Of a stretch of 64,000 nt of DNA, positions 11,504-20,944 are shown piece by piece. The stretch's first letter is position 1; each line of letters opens with the position of its first letter. The translations under genes and the position numbers were made by a program. The stretch covers positions 124,001 through 188,000 of the forward strand of contig JADJJK010000014.1 of assembly GCA_016706545.1 (NCBI GenBank), in the 5' to 3' direction. This stretch comes from Myxococcales bacterium. Lineage in GTDB: Bacteria; Myxococcota_A; Polyangia; Haliangiales; Haliangiaceae. The notes below the pieces were generated by a model, which saw nothing but the letters and a program-made list of their open reading frames with translations, had not been told where the DNA came from and did no database searches.

Positions 11504-13477
11504 TCAAGGCAACGCGGGCAGCTCGTCGATGCCGTTGCTCAGCGTGACATTGACGCCGCCGGTCATCTCCAACGTGGTGCTGACCGCCGTGGTGCTGAAG
11601 CGGACGGTCGCCACCTTGCCGTCTGCCAGCGTGACCGTGACGCCTTGCCGCCCGCCGGCATCCGACGGCGTCACGTTGGTCACCGCGCCGTCCGTCCACA
11701 GCACGTTCAAGAACGTGTTGGCGCCCGCGGCGGCGGTGAGCTGCAGCCGGTGCCCGGCCGTGAAGTCGCCGCCGGCCAGGGAGACCGTCGAGCGGGTCGC
11801 GCCAGCAGCGGGGAGCACCCGCCGCAGGTGGAGCGCGTGCTTGCTGCCCGTGAACGCCTCTTCCATGCCGTTGGTGTTGGCCACGGTGGCGGGCGCGAAC
11901 GGGGAGTTGAGCTGCCATACCTGCGAGGTGCCAGCGGCGCTGCTCGTGCGGTCAAAGACGATGGCGCAGTCCGGGTGCAGGAACACCACCTCGCGCTCGA
12001 CCTTCTGCACGGCGGCGTCCGCGTACACCGGCTTGGCGTCCACCGCGGCGTGGGCCCAGCCGTTGCCGCGATGCACCGCGAGCACCCTCGACTCGCCGTT
12101 GCGTTGCTCCACGGTCGTCGAGCCCTTCACGAAGCGCACGAGGTTGTGCGCCTCCACCTCCTGCGCCAGGCCAGAGGTCGACTCGATGTTGGCGTCGTAG
12201 GCGAGCCACTCTTCCTTGAAGAACAGCAGCGAGCCCTGATCCTGGTGGGCGTGCGATTCGGTGTACGGCCCGCCGAGCAGGTTGATCCAGGTCGCGGTCT
12301 TGCTCCAGTCGGAGCGCGCGTAGAACGAGCCGATGCCCGGCGCGTAGTGGGTGGTGTTGAGCGCGGTGAGCGGCTCCGCCACCAGGTCGCTGTCGTAGAG
12401 GAAATCGTAGATGTACATGAACGGCTGCGCCATGCGCGGCACCGACGAGTTGTTCGCCAGATACAGCGCGCGCTTGGCCACCGGATCGCTGCGGAACAGG
12501 TACGCCAGCTCGATGAGGTAGTTGCGGTGATAGTCAAACAGCTCACCCGTGGCGTCGCGCGAGTGGTCGCCGGTCGGGGCCACGCGGTCGAGCGTGGGCA
12601 CGATCTGGTGGATGAACGTCAGCATGGACGACTTGGCGTGACCGCTGCGGGTCGAGAGATCCTCGCCCGTGGAGCCCTGCCACAGGTCGTAGAGCTCCCA
12701 GAGCCGATGCATCGCCACGCCGTAGCCCGTGCCCTCGCGCGAGCCGCCGCCCTGCAGATCCGACTCGAACGTGGGCACGAGCTGGCCCAGGATCTTGCCG
12801 TCGCGGACGAAGGCCAGCCAGTCTTCCTTGCCGCCAGACTCGCCGTGCGCGGCCAGGCCCAGGAGCATGGTCGCGCGCAAGAACGAGTAGTAGTAGTTGT
12901 TGGACGGGTTGTCGATGGACCACCCGCTCCACTTCATTACCCGCCCGCCCCACTTGGCCTCCTCCGGGTGCCACACGTTCCACACCGCCTGCTCGGAAAA
13001 GCTGAGCCAGCGCTTGCGCTGATCCGATGACGTGGACGGATAACACCAGTCGTAGACCAGCAGGACATCGCCCACCAGATCGCCGATCTCGAGGTAGCTG
13101 TCGCGCGCCGCCGCTGGCGCCGAGCCGGCGCTGATGAGCGCCTCCTCGCTCTTGACGTATGCGTCGACGGTCGACACGGCCTTGGTGCAGTACTTGGCGT
13201 CGCCGGTGAGCTGGCCGAGCAAGGCCGCGTACCACGCGGAGAAGCCATAGATGTTGGTGCCAGAGGTCCAACGATCCGCCAGCGCCTTGAAGCGGACCGC
13301 GGCCGGCTTCTCGGTAGTGAGCGCAGCCTCGAGCCGGCTGCGACTGCGCTCGAGGTAGACGCGCGGGTGAGCGGTCGCGTAGTCAGGACCGTCACCCCCT
13401 CCGCAAGCCGTCAGCGCGGCCGCAGAAACCAGCAGCGCTATCCCAACGCTCCGACGAAAAAACTTCTCGTGCCCCAT
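11504..13477 (-). CDS. lipoprotein polysaccharide lyase, heparinase II/III type
   Basis: The protein has 657 residues with a lipoprotein signal: charged FFRRS, a hydrophobic core, and the lipobox ALTAC at Cys25. The first two thirds form the (alpha/alpha) toroid seen in alginate and heparin lyases. Candidate catalytic or substrate residues are in 'NPSNNYYYS', the Tyr in 'REGTGYG', and the His in 'YTESHAHQDQGSL', which matches the metal- and substrate-binding loop of heparinase II/III C-terminal domains. The last 250 residues are the beta-sandwich. These enzymes cleave uronic-acid polysaccharides by beta-elimination. The substrate cannot be told from sequence; for a predatory or surface-gliding bacterium, alginate-like or self-made slime polymers are both possible. 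It is a single gene, divergent from 13542 over a 64-base gap that must hold both promoters. Confidence 0.8.
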   Translation of the reverse strand: MGHEKFFRRSVGIALLVSAAALTACGGGDGPDYATAHPRVYLERSRSRLEAALTTEKPAAVRFKALADRWTSGTNIYGFSAWYAALLGQLTGDAKYCTKAVSTVDAYVKSEEALISAGSAPAAARDSYLEIGDLVGDVLLVYDWCYPSTSSDQRKRWLSFSEQAVWNVWHPEEAKWGGRVMKWSGWSIDNPSNNYYYSFLRATMLLGLAAHGESGGKEDWLAFVRDGKILGQLVPTFESDLQGGGSREGTGYGVAMHRLWELYDLWQGSTGEDLSTRSGHAKSSMLTFIHQIVPTLDRVAPTGDHSRDATGELFDYHRNYLIELAYLFRSDPVAKRALYLANNSSVPRMAQPFMYIYDFLYDSDLVAEPLTALNTTHYAPGIGSFYARSDWSKTATWINLLGGPYTESHAHQDQGSLLFFKEEWLAYDANIESTSGLAQEVEAHNLVRFVKGSTTVEQRNGESRVLAVHRGNGWAHAAVDAKPVYADAAVQKVEREVVFLHPDCAIVFDRTSSAAGTSQVWQLNSPFAPATVANTNGMEEAFTGSKHALHLRRVLPAAGATRSTVSLAGGDFTAGHRLQLTAAAGANTFLNVLWTDGAVTNVTPSDAGGRQGVTVTLADGKVATVRFSTTAVSTTLEMTGGVNVTLSNGIDELPALP

Positions 13478-13541
13478 ATGGGCTGGATTATCGCAAGCGA
13501 TTGCTCTGGTTCCAACTCGTTTCCGTGGCTAGTCTTTTGTC

Positions 13542-14411
13542 ATGCAACGGCAACTCATTCACACCATGTACGCGCTGCTGACAGCGTTGAGCCTCGGTGC
13601 GTGCAAGGAAAAGAAGGCCTCTGAACCACCTGCAACCACGTCGGCCAGCACCGCCGCGGCAGCCAGTCCCGCGAAAGATGCAGTGACGCTGTTTGTGAAT
13701 GCAGAGAAGGTCACAGACCTCGACCTGGCCAAGGTAGGTGCATGGCCCCGGCTTGATTCGCTGCTACCTGCCACCGCGCGCCGCTACGGCACGTGGACGG
13801 CGATCACCGGGATCGGCACGGCGGGCGCTTTTGAGCTCAAGAAGCCCGGCGCGACCTACGGCGCGCTGGTCCCTGCGCTGTATCCGGATCCAGCGACCAA
13901 GCAGATCCACCTGGGGCTGTTCGATCCGGTGGACCTGGCCAACAAGGGTGCGCCCAAGGTGCATCACGACGGGCTCACCGAGCTGCGGGTGATGCTGGAG
14001 GTGAACACGGACCGCGGTCAGAACGATCACATGGGCGGAGAGGTCGCCGATCCGGCCACGATCAAGATCGCCATCGAGGGCCCGGGCACCACCACCGAGC
14101 TGACGGGGCCGCAGCTCCTGGCGCTGCCGCGGCAGGCCGCGCCGGATGACAGCTCCGGCGAGCAGAAGGGCTGGACGCTGATGTCGATCCTGGCCGCGGC
14201 GAACATCAAGCAGGCCAAGCGAGTGCTGCTCACCGGGGAGGAGCTGAACCTGACGCTGGAAGAGGCGGATCTGGATCCCAAGCTCGCGGTGCCGTTCATC
14301 AAGCTCAACCGGCAGGGCTCGCTGCGCTTCCGGACGTACCGAAAAGAAGGCGCCGGCTGGACGGTGGGCGGCGATCTCCGCGGCCTGCACAAGATCCAGG
14401 TGCTCAAGTAG
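13542..14411 (+). CDS. lipoprotein of unknown function
   Basis: The product has 289 residues. A lipoprotein signal ends at ALSLGAC (Cys21), followed by a short Lys/Ala/Ser-rich tether and a globular region from about residue 45. That region has conserved-looking pieces such as 'ELKKPGATYGALVPALYPD', 'EVNTDRGQNDHMG', 'LTGPQLLALPR' and 'LFDPVDL', but I do not recognise a family. It should sit in the inner or outer membrane facing the periplasm. ATG 13542 is preferred because it keeps the positively charged n-region; ATG 13566 would shorten this. It is transcribed alone and ends 91 bases before a good hairpin terminator shared with the convergent gene. Confidence 0.7.
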   Translation: MQRQLIHTMYALLTALSLGACKEKKASEPPATTSASTAAAASPAKDAVTLFVNAEKVTDLDLAKVGAWPRLDSLLPATARRYGTWTAITGIGTAGAFELKKPGATYGALVPALYPDPATKQIHLGLFDPVDLANKGAPKVHHDGLTELRVMLEVNTDRGQNDHMGGEVADPATIKIAIEGPGTTTELTGPQLLALPRQAAPDDSSGEQKGWTLMSILAAANIKQAKRVLLTGEELNLTLEEADLDPKLAVPFIKLNRQGSLRFRTYRKEGAGWTVGGDLRGLHKIQVLK

Positions 14412-14501
14412 CTCGGGGCCGGAGGCCCTGGGCCACGCGACTTGTGGCTCGCGCGGGCGCGAGCACGAGCGCTGCGCAAGCACTGCGGCCCGAAACGCCA
14501 G

Positions 14502-14523
14502 AAGGCCAGCTTTCGCTGGCCTT
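14502..14523. terminator. bidirectional intrinsic terminator
   Basis: AAGGCCAGC (14502-14510) pairs perfectly with GCTGGCCTT (14515-14523) around a TTTC loop. It lies between two convergent genes ending at 14411 (+) and 14575 (-), and the symmetric ends give T-rich tails in both directions, although short. Next to it, 14534-14582 holds GC-rich imperfect inverted repeats built on 'gtcagcgcgc'. Confidence 0.7.
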
Positions 14524-14574
14524 TCGTGGTCGTTCAGGAGCCGGCGCTGTCAGCGCGCCGGCGCCGTCAGCGCG

Positions 14575-15435
14575 CTAGCGCTGCCCGTAGCCTTGACCGC
14601 CGCCACCCTGCCCGCTGGGCGGGTAGCCGCCGCCAGCGCCGCCCTGTCCGCCGCCTTGCGGGTAGCCGCCTTGCTGACCATAGCCCGCCTGCGGTTGCTG
14701 CTGCGCGTAGCCAGCTTGCTGCCCATAGCCAGCTTGCGGCTGGCTCGCGCTGGGATAACCAGGCTGCGCCTGACCCGCGGGCTGCTGCGCGTAGCCGGCT
14801 TGCTGTCCATACCCAGCTTGCTGTCCATACCCAGCTTGCTGCCCATAGCCTTGGCCGTAGCCGGCGGCGGGCGCCGCGGCAGGCGCCGCGGAGACGATGC
14901 CGGAGAACCTGGCGTGCAGCCCGGCGGCGACGAACGCCAGCGCGCCGTACACCACCAGCGGCACCAGCGGACCGCGGATGCCAGCCCAGCCGCCACCGCC
15001 GAGGAGACCTTGCAGCAGCAAGGCCAGGCTGCCAGCGGCGTGGAGGCCGGCTGCCATGGTGACGCCACCAGCGGCGAAGCGATTGATCTGCGCAAACTTG
15101 TCAGCGTTGGTCCGACGGTAGCCCAGCGCGAACGACACCCCGGCCACCGCCGCGCCCGCGGCGATGCTGGCGAACGCCGCCTTGAGTATGGCCGTGTTGT
15201 CGAAGCCCGAGAGGATGAAGGTGAGGAGCCCCTCGGCGCCGCTCACCACAAGGTACGTGCCATAGAGCACCAGGCCGCAGAGCACCAGCTTGATGCCGAC
15301 CTGTCCGTCGCCCTTGCTGATGCTGTCGTCGCGCCGACGATCGAGCAGGATGAAGAAATATCCAAGCACCACGAACACTGGCACCAAGAACGTGGCCGGG
15401 TTCGCAGAATTCCCGAGCATGGCGGACGGGTCCAT
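14575..15435 (-). CDS. five-helix membrane protein with Gly/Tyr/Gln-rich repeat tail
   Basis: The start is taken at the ATG at 15435 (MDPSAMLGN); an upstream start at 15513 would add 26 charged, unconserved residues. From this start the protein has 286 residues. Five hydrophobic helices occupy roughly residues 14-32, 46-75, 85-105, 119-144 and 156-176. The last 90 or so residues are low complexity, built on AGYGQQ, GYAQQ and QAGYGQ units. Such Tyr/Gly/Gln tracts are seen in self-associating and phase-separating tails. The helices match no transporter family I can name. The gene is monocistronic, and no enzymatic motif is visible. The repeat codons are themselves tandem DNA repeats (about 14640-14860), so length variation between strains is likely. 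Confidence 0.65.
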   Translation of the reverse strand: MDPSAMLGNSANPATFLVPVFVVLGYFFILLDRRRDDSISKGDGQVGIKLVLCGLVLYGTYLVVSGAEGLLTFILSGFDNTAILKAAFASIAAGAAVAGVSFALGYRRTNADKFAQINRFAAGGVTMAAGLHAAGSLALLLQGLLGGGGWAGIRGPLVPLVVYGALAFVAAGLHARFSGIVSAAPAAAPAAGYGQGYGQQAGYGQQAGYGQQAGYAQQPAGQAQPGYPSASQPQAGYGQQAGYAQQQPQAGYGQQGGYPQGGGQGGAGGGYPPSGQGGGGQGYGQR

Positions 15436-15724
15436 AGATCGTGAACGTACCGCGTTTTGCCTCGCGGTTGCGCGCCCTCGCCACGGATTCTCAGCAGGTT
15501 CGACGGCGGTCAACTGCGACGCTCCATCCAGTGGGCCCCAACACCGTTGATGCGGCGCCCGGAAGACCGAGGCGCCGCGCGACCAGCGCCGGGCCCCTCG
15601 GCGAGCGCGATGCTGGGACGGCGGCGCTACCGCGCATCATGAACTTCTTTCAGCGGTTCAAGGAAGTTGCATGCTGCTGCTTCGGGGCTCGCCGCGCCGC
15701 GGCTCGCTACAAGCTCGCTGCAGC
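15436..15724. other. 289-base gap, no gene seen
   Basis: This lies between two minus-strand genes. It must contain the promoter of the five-helix membrane protein gene. I see no hairpin of note, no repeat array and no credible reading frame on either strand with the codon bias of the neighbours. Confidence 0.5.
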
Positions 15725-17209
<1,485 letters not shown>

Positions 17210-17412
17210 ATCATGGCGAATCGATCATGGCGCACCGAACGCTGGCGAGGCAGCGGACCTGACGCGATCCGCTCGGACCGTGAGCGCAGAGACAGGAAGG
17301 AGACGATGAGGCGGCAACGGCCCGCCAACGCGCGACGATTTGCTACAAGCTTGCCAACATTTTCCCGCCGCGGTCCGATGACAAGGCGCCGAGCACCCGG
17401 TGTAGTAGCCGC

Positions 17413-18162
17413 GTGAGGTCCTGCTGGAGTCGGTCTTGGGAGCGCGCGGCGAGTAGGGTGGTCCTGGCGTGTGGGTTGGCCGCGCTGACCGCGAACGTCG
17501 GCTGCTCGCTTTCGCTGCAGGGCCCCTCCCCCGGGCGACCCAAGCACGAGGTGCCGCGGTGTGATACCGGCAAGGGCCTGCTGGTGCTGGACTCCGCGAT
17601 GGGCGCGGTCACCGGCATGGTCGCGGTGTCGCTCCTCGGAGGGGGCGATGGCGGCCCTGGCGCCATCTTTGGCATCCTCAGCGCCGCGTCCATTGGCGCG
17701 GCGGTGCGCGGCAACAGCGAGGTGAATCGCTGCCGCGCAGCCCTCGATTCCTACGAGAAGTACGTCCGAGGCGAGGCGCCGGTCAACGAGCGAGCGAGCC
17801 GCGCCACCACGCGAGCGGAGATCTTGGAGGCGGCGCGGCGAAAAGTGGCGGCGGGGGCCAGTACCGGGCCCGCGGCCACGGCGATCTCCGCGCGCCCGGC
17901 GTCGTCCGCGTCATCCGCACCATCTGCACCTTCGGCGGCGCCCCGCCCAGCGCGACCAGCGGTCGCGACCGCCCCTGCTGCGCCCGTGGCGACCCGGCCG
18001 GCGACGCCAGCGTCCGCGCCACCGGTGCAGCAACCGGTGCAGCAACCGGTGCAGCCGTCTGCGCCAGCGACCAGCACCGCCCCACGCGCAGCCACCCCCT
18101 CGCCTCCCGCCACCGCAAAGGAGGACTCGCCGTGGAGCGACTTCTGGAGAGAAGAGCCATGA
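17413..18162 (+). CDS. putative lipoprotein, first gene of the outer-membrane protein operon
   Basis: The product has 249 residues from a GTG start. A hydrophobic leader ends at ALTANVGCS; the Cys could be lipidated, but the -3 residue is Asn, a poor lipobox. Residues 45-100 contain a Gly/Ala-rich hydrophobic stretch (AMGAVTGMVAVSLLGGG and GAIFGILSAASIGAA) like the glycine-zipper segments of small envelope lipoproteins. The second half is a Pro/Ala/Ser-rich disordered region with 'VQQPVQQPVQ', ending in SPWSDFWREEP. Such a tail could cross the periplasm. It overlaps the next gene by 4 bases (ATGA), so it is translated with the four outer-membrane-type proteins. Function unknown. Confidence 0.6.
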   Translation: MRSCWSRSWERAASRVVLACGLAALTANVGCSLSLQGPSPGRPKHEVPRCDTGKGLLVLDSAMGAVTGMVAVSLLGGGDGGPGAIFGILSAASIGAAVRGNSEVNRCRAALDSYEKYVRGEAPVNERASRATTRAEILEAARRKVAAGASTGPAATAISARPASSASSAPSAPSAAPRPARPAVATAPAAPVATRPATPASAPPVQQPVQQPVQPSAPATSTAPRAATPSPPATAKEDSPWSDFWREEP

Positions 18163-19835
18163 GCCCGCGGCACGCCGCCCCGCTGCGGGGGAGCCGGGGT
18201 CCTGGCGGACGCCGGCGCGGGCTGCCGCTCGGGTTCGCCGTCGCGCTCGCGCTGCTCGTCATCAGCGTGCTCGCCAGCACGCGCGCGTCCGCGGAGACCA
18301 AGATCGCGCGCGGCGCGGTGGTGAAGCTCGAGCAGCAGGAGCTCTACGTCACCCTGGGCACCGCGCAGGGCGTGACCAGCGGCGCGCCGCTGCGCATCAA
18401 GCGCCCGCTGCGGCTGCGCCACCCGGTCAGCCGCGCCATGATCGAAGACTGGGTCCCCGTGGGCTCCGCCACCGTGACGCAGGCGGGCGCTTCGCTGTCG
18501 CGCGCCGTCGTCGGTGAGCTGATCGCGGCGATAAAGCTCGGCGACCTCGTGGAGGTGCTGGTGGAGGTGGAAGCGGCCGAGCCAGCGCCAGGGGGGCCCA
18601 GCGAGCCGCGCCCAGCCAAGCCAGACCCCGAGGTGGTCGCCGCGGTGCCGGTGGATCCGGCCACCCTCGAGGTGCTGCAGGTGTTCCGCGGGCAGGTCGG
18701 GCAGCCGCTGGAGGCTCGCATCGCGGGCTGGGAGCAGTTCCTGTCCACCCGCGCCAGCTCGCCCTATGCTGCGCAGCTCCGCGTCGAGCTCGACGCCTTG
18801 CGCCGGCTGCGCGACGAGCTCTCCTCGGATCCCGAGGCGCGCAGCGCGGACGTGCTCACTCCCGTGCGCCACAACGCCCGTAAGCGCGCCGAGGCCGGCG
18901 CGCCGCTGGCGCTGGTGTTCGTGCTGGAGCAGCCAGCGCACGTGGCCTCGGCGTTCTTGCACTATCGCGCCCGCGGCGCGCGCACGTTTCACAGCGTGCT
19001 CCTGACCCGCGAGTACGACCGCTATCTCCGCGGCCAGATCCCGGGCGACGTGGTGGCGCCACCAGGCGTGGACTACTTCGTCGAGGTGTCCGCGCCCTCC
19101 GGGCGCTCCGGCCTGGCCGTGGGCTCGCCCACCGAGCCGATCGAGGTGGACGTCCCCTCGCCGCCTTTGACCAACCGGTTCGGCGCGACCGCGGGCCGGT
19201 CGAGCGTCAAGCTCTCCGCCGAGTACCTCGACTTCGCGACCTTCGATCGACGCAAAGGGGACCGCACCGATCACCTGTTTGGCGCCACCATCGACTTTGT
19301 CTATCGCCTGCCCGGGTTCGTGGAGGCCCTGGGCGTGGGGTATGGCGCCTTGTCCGCCACCGGCGGCTACAGCAACGAGTTCTGGGATGCGGGCCTTCCT
19401 GCGCCGCGCACCGGCTTTCGCTACGGCTACGCCGAGATCGAAGCTGGATCGAGCCGGCCTGGGCAAGCGGTGGGCGTCGCGGCGCGGATGATCGCGGGCG
19501 TCGGGCGCGAGGGCTTTGGCCTCGGCTTCGAGGCGCGCGTGCGCGTCGGTCCGCGGGACGGCACCCAGCTCTTGCTGGTGGCGCGGACGCTCGAAGAGAT
19601 CGGCTTTTTCTCCGACATCCGCTTCGCCACGGCGCTGCCGCGCGACCTGCGCCTGGGGCTCTCGGTGGGCGCGACCGACCAGCCCCTGCAGAGCGACACG
19701 GCGGTCAAGCTCGGCACCGAGCTGACCTGGAGCGGGCTGTCCAGGCTGGCGCTGAGCTTGCGCGTCTCCTGGCAAGGGCGAGAAATCAACCACGGCGGCC
19801 TCGGCGGGGGCGGCAGTCTGGGGGTGTCGTGGTGA
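18159..19835 (+). CDS. outer-membrane beta-barrel protein with FlgT-C-like and Ig-like domains (paralogue A)
   Basis: I use ATG 18159 (overlap ATGA, 'gagagaag' upstream), giving 558 residues; the GTG at 18132 is less likely. A signal peptide with core FAVALALLVISVLAS ends near ASAE. Residues about 45-140 form a small beta domain (ELYVTLGTAQGVTSGAPL) like the FlgT C-terminal fold. A helical spacer (GWEQFLSTRASSPYAAQLRV) follows, then an Ig-like domain (about 240-320) with the 'YLRG...PGVDYFVEV' signature, then a barrel region of alternating strands from about 350. The C terminus is GVSW, the aromatic end expected for BAM-inserted barrels. It shares this order with 20945. Role unknown: a pore, a slime or adhesin export component, or a scaffold. 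Confidence 0.65.
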   Translation: MSPRHAAPLRGSRGPGGRRRGLPLGFAVALALLVISVLASTRASAETKIARGAVVKLEQQELYVTLGTAQGVTSGAPLRIKRPLRLRHPVSRAMIEDWVPVGSATVTQAGASLSRAVVGELIAAIKLGDLVEVLVEVEAAEPAPGGPSEPRPAKPDPEVVAAVPVDPATLEVLQVFRGQVGQPLEARIAGWEQFLSTRASSPYAAQLRVELDALRRLRDELSSDPEARSADVLTPVRHNARKRAEAGAPLALVFVLEQPAHVASAFLHYRARGARTFHSVLLTREYDRYLRGQIPGDVVAPPGVDYFVEVSAPSGRSGLAVGSPTEPIEVDVPSPPLTNRFGATAGRSSVKLSAEYLDFATFDRRKGDRTDHLFGATIDFVYRLPGFVEALGVGYGALSATGGYSNEFWDAGLPAPRTGFRYGYAEIEAGSSRPGQAVGVAARMIAGVGREGFGLGFEARVRVGPRDGTQLLLVARTLEEIGFFSDIRFATALPRDLRLGLSVGATDQPLQSDTAVKLGTELTWSGLSRLALSLRVSWQGREINHGGLGGGGSLGVSW

Positions 19836-20932
19836 CCACGCGACGATCTTTGCGATCTCATCGACCTGCGGCCGGTGCCCGGTGGGCGCCGTGCGCCGCG
19901 CGGCTGACCGCGGCGGCGATCGTCCTGGCGCTCACCCTTGTCCGACCTGCGGACAGCGTGGCGAGCCCGGTGATGCACGTGCCGCCTGCGAGCGCGGTGG
20001 CGAACACCAGCCTGGAGCTGGTCGCGGAGGCGCCGCCGGCCACGCCGACCCTGGTCGCGCACTACCGGCGACAGGGCGGCACCAGCTTCACCGCGCTCGA
20101 GCTGGTGCGCCGCGACGACCTGCGGTGGGTGGCGGTGCTGCCTCGCGCCGCCGTGACCGAGCCCGGCATCGAGTACTACCTCAGCGCTGGCGGTGAGGTG
20201 GTGTTCGCCTCGGCCGAGTCCCCGCACCGCATCGCGGTGTCCTTGGATGAGGCCGACGAGCGCCGCGGCCGCGACCTGGCCCGCACCCGCGGCCGCCGCT
20301 CGCGCATCCACCTTGGCGGCGAGTGGGTGGACTACGGCACCCGCACCGTCGAGCGCGTCGAGCTGGTGGACCGCTACTACCGGATCGACGCGGACTTCTC
20401 GTACCGGCTGCTCACCTATCCGCTGGAAGAGGTGCGCGTCGGCTACACCCGGCTCCTGGGCGAGACCGAGACCCAGGTCTGCCCCAACAGCTCCCCGTGT
20501 ACCGCGGATGCAGGCTACAAGGTCGGCGGCTGGTTCGAGCTGGGCCTGGCCTCCATCGAGGGCATCCGCCTGGACACCCGCCTCCTGGTCCTGGCCACCC
20601 AGTCCGGCTTCAAGGTGGGCGGCCGCGTCGAGGTGCGGCTGGGGGTGCTCGAGGGCAGCCACGTCGCCGTCGGGTTCGAGTCCATGGCCGACGTCGGCAC
20701 GAGCGGGCACTTCCGCCTGGGCTGGGGCACGGTGCCGCTGCTGCCCATGGCGGCCACCGTCGAGATCACCCGCCTGCCCGACGATGACCGGTCCACCGGT
20801 GTGCGGCTGTTCTACGACGTCGCGCGCCTGGTGAGCGACAACCTGCGCCTGGGGCTGCGCGTGGGCTACGCCTCACGCAACCAGACCGTCGCTGGCTTCA
20901 CGCTGGGCGGCAACGCCACCGTGGACTTCTGA
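19832..20932 (+). CDS. outer-membrane beta-barrel protein with Ig-like domain (paralogue B)
   Basis: It starts at GTG 19832 (overlap GTGA with the previous stop; GTG 19829 is in frame and equally possible), giving 366 residues. The signal peptide has an Arg-rich n-region, the core AAAIVLALTLV and cleavage near SVAS. There is no FlgT-C-like part. The Ig-like domain (about 45-135) ends in PGIEYYLSAGGEVVFASAESPH, the same 'GxEYYL' signature seen in paralogue D. The barrel follows, with strands such as 'FELGLASIEGIRLDTRLLVL' and a two-Cys loop (CPNSSPC). The C terminus is ATVDF. The shared architecture within one operon says that the four products are related by duplication and probably work together. 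Confidence 0.62.
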   Translation: MTTRRSLRSHRPAAGARWAPCAARLTAAAIVLALTLVRPADSVASPVMHVPPASAVANTSLELVAEAPPATPTLVAHYRRQGGTSFTALELVRRDDLRWVAVLPRAAVTEPGIEYYLSAGGEVVFASAESPHRIAVSLDEADERRGRDLARTRGRRSRIHLGGEWVDYGTRTVERVELVDRYYRIDADFSYRLLTYPLEEVRVGYTRLLGETETQVCPNSSPCTADAGYKVGGWFELGLASIEGIRLDTRLLVLATQSGFKVGGRVEVRLGVLEGSHVAVGFESMADVGTSGHFRLGWGTVPLLPMAATVEITRLPDDDRSTGVRLFYDVARLVSDNLRLGLRVGYASRNQTVAGFTLGGNATVDF

Positions 20933-20944
20933 GGAGCTATCGCG

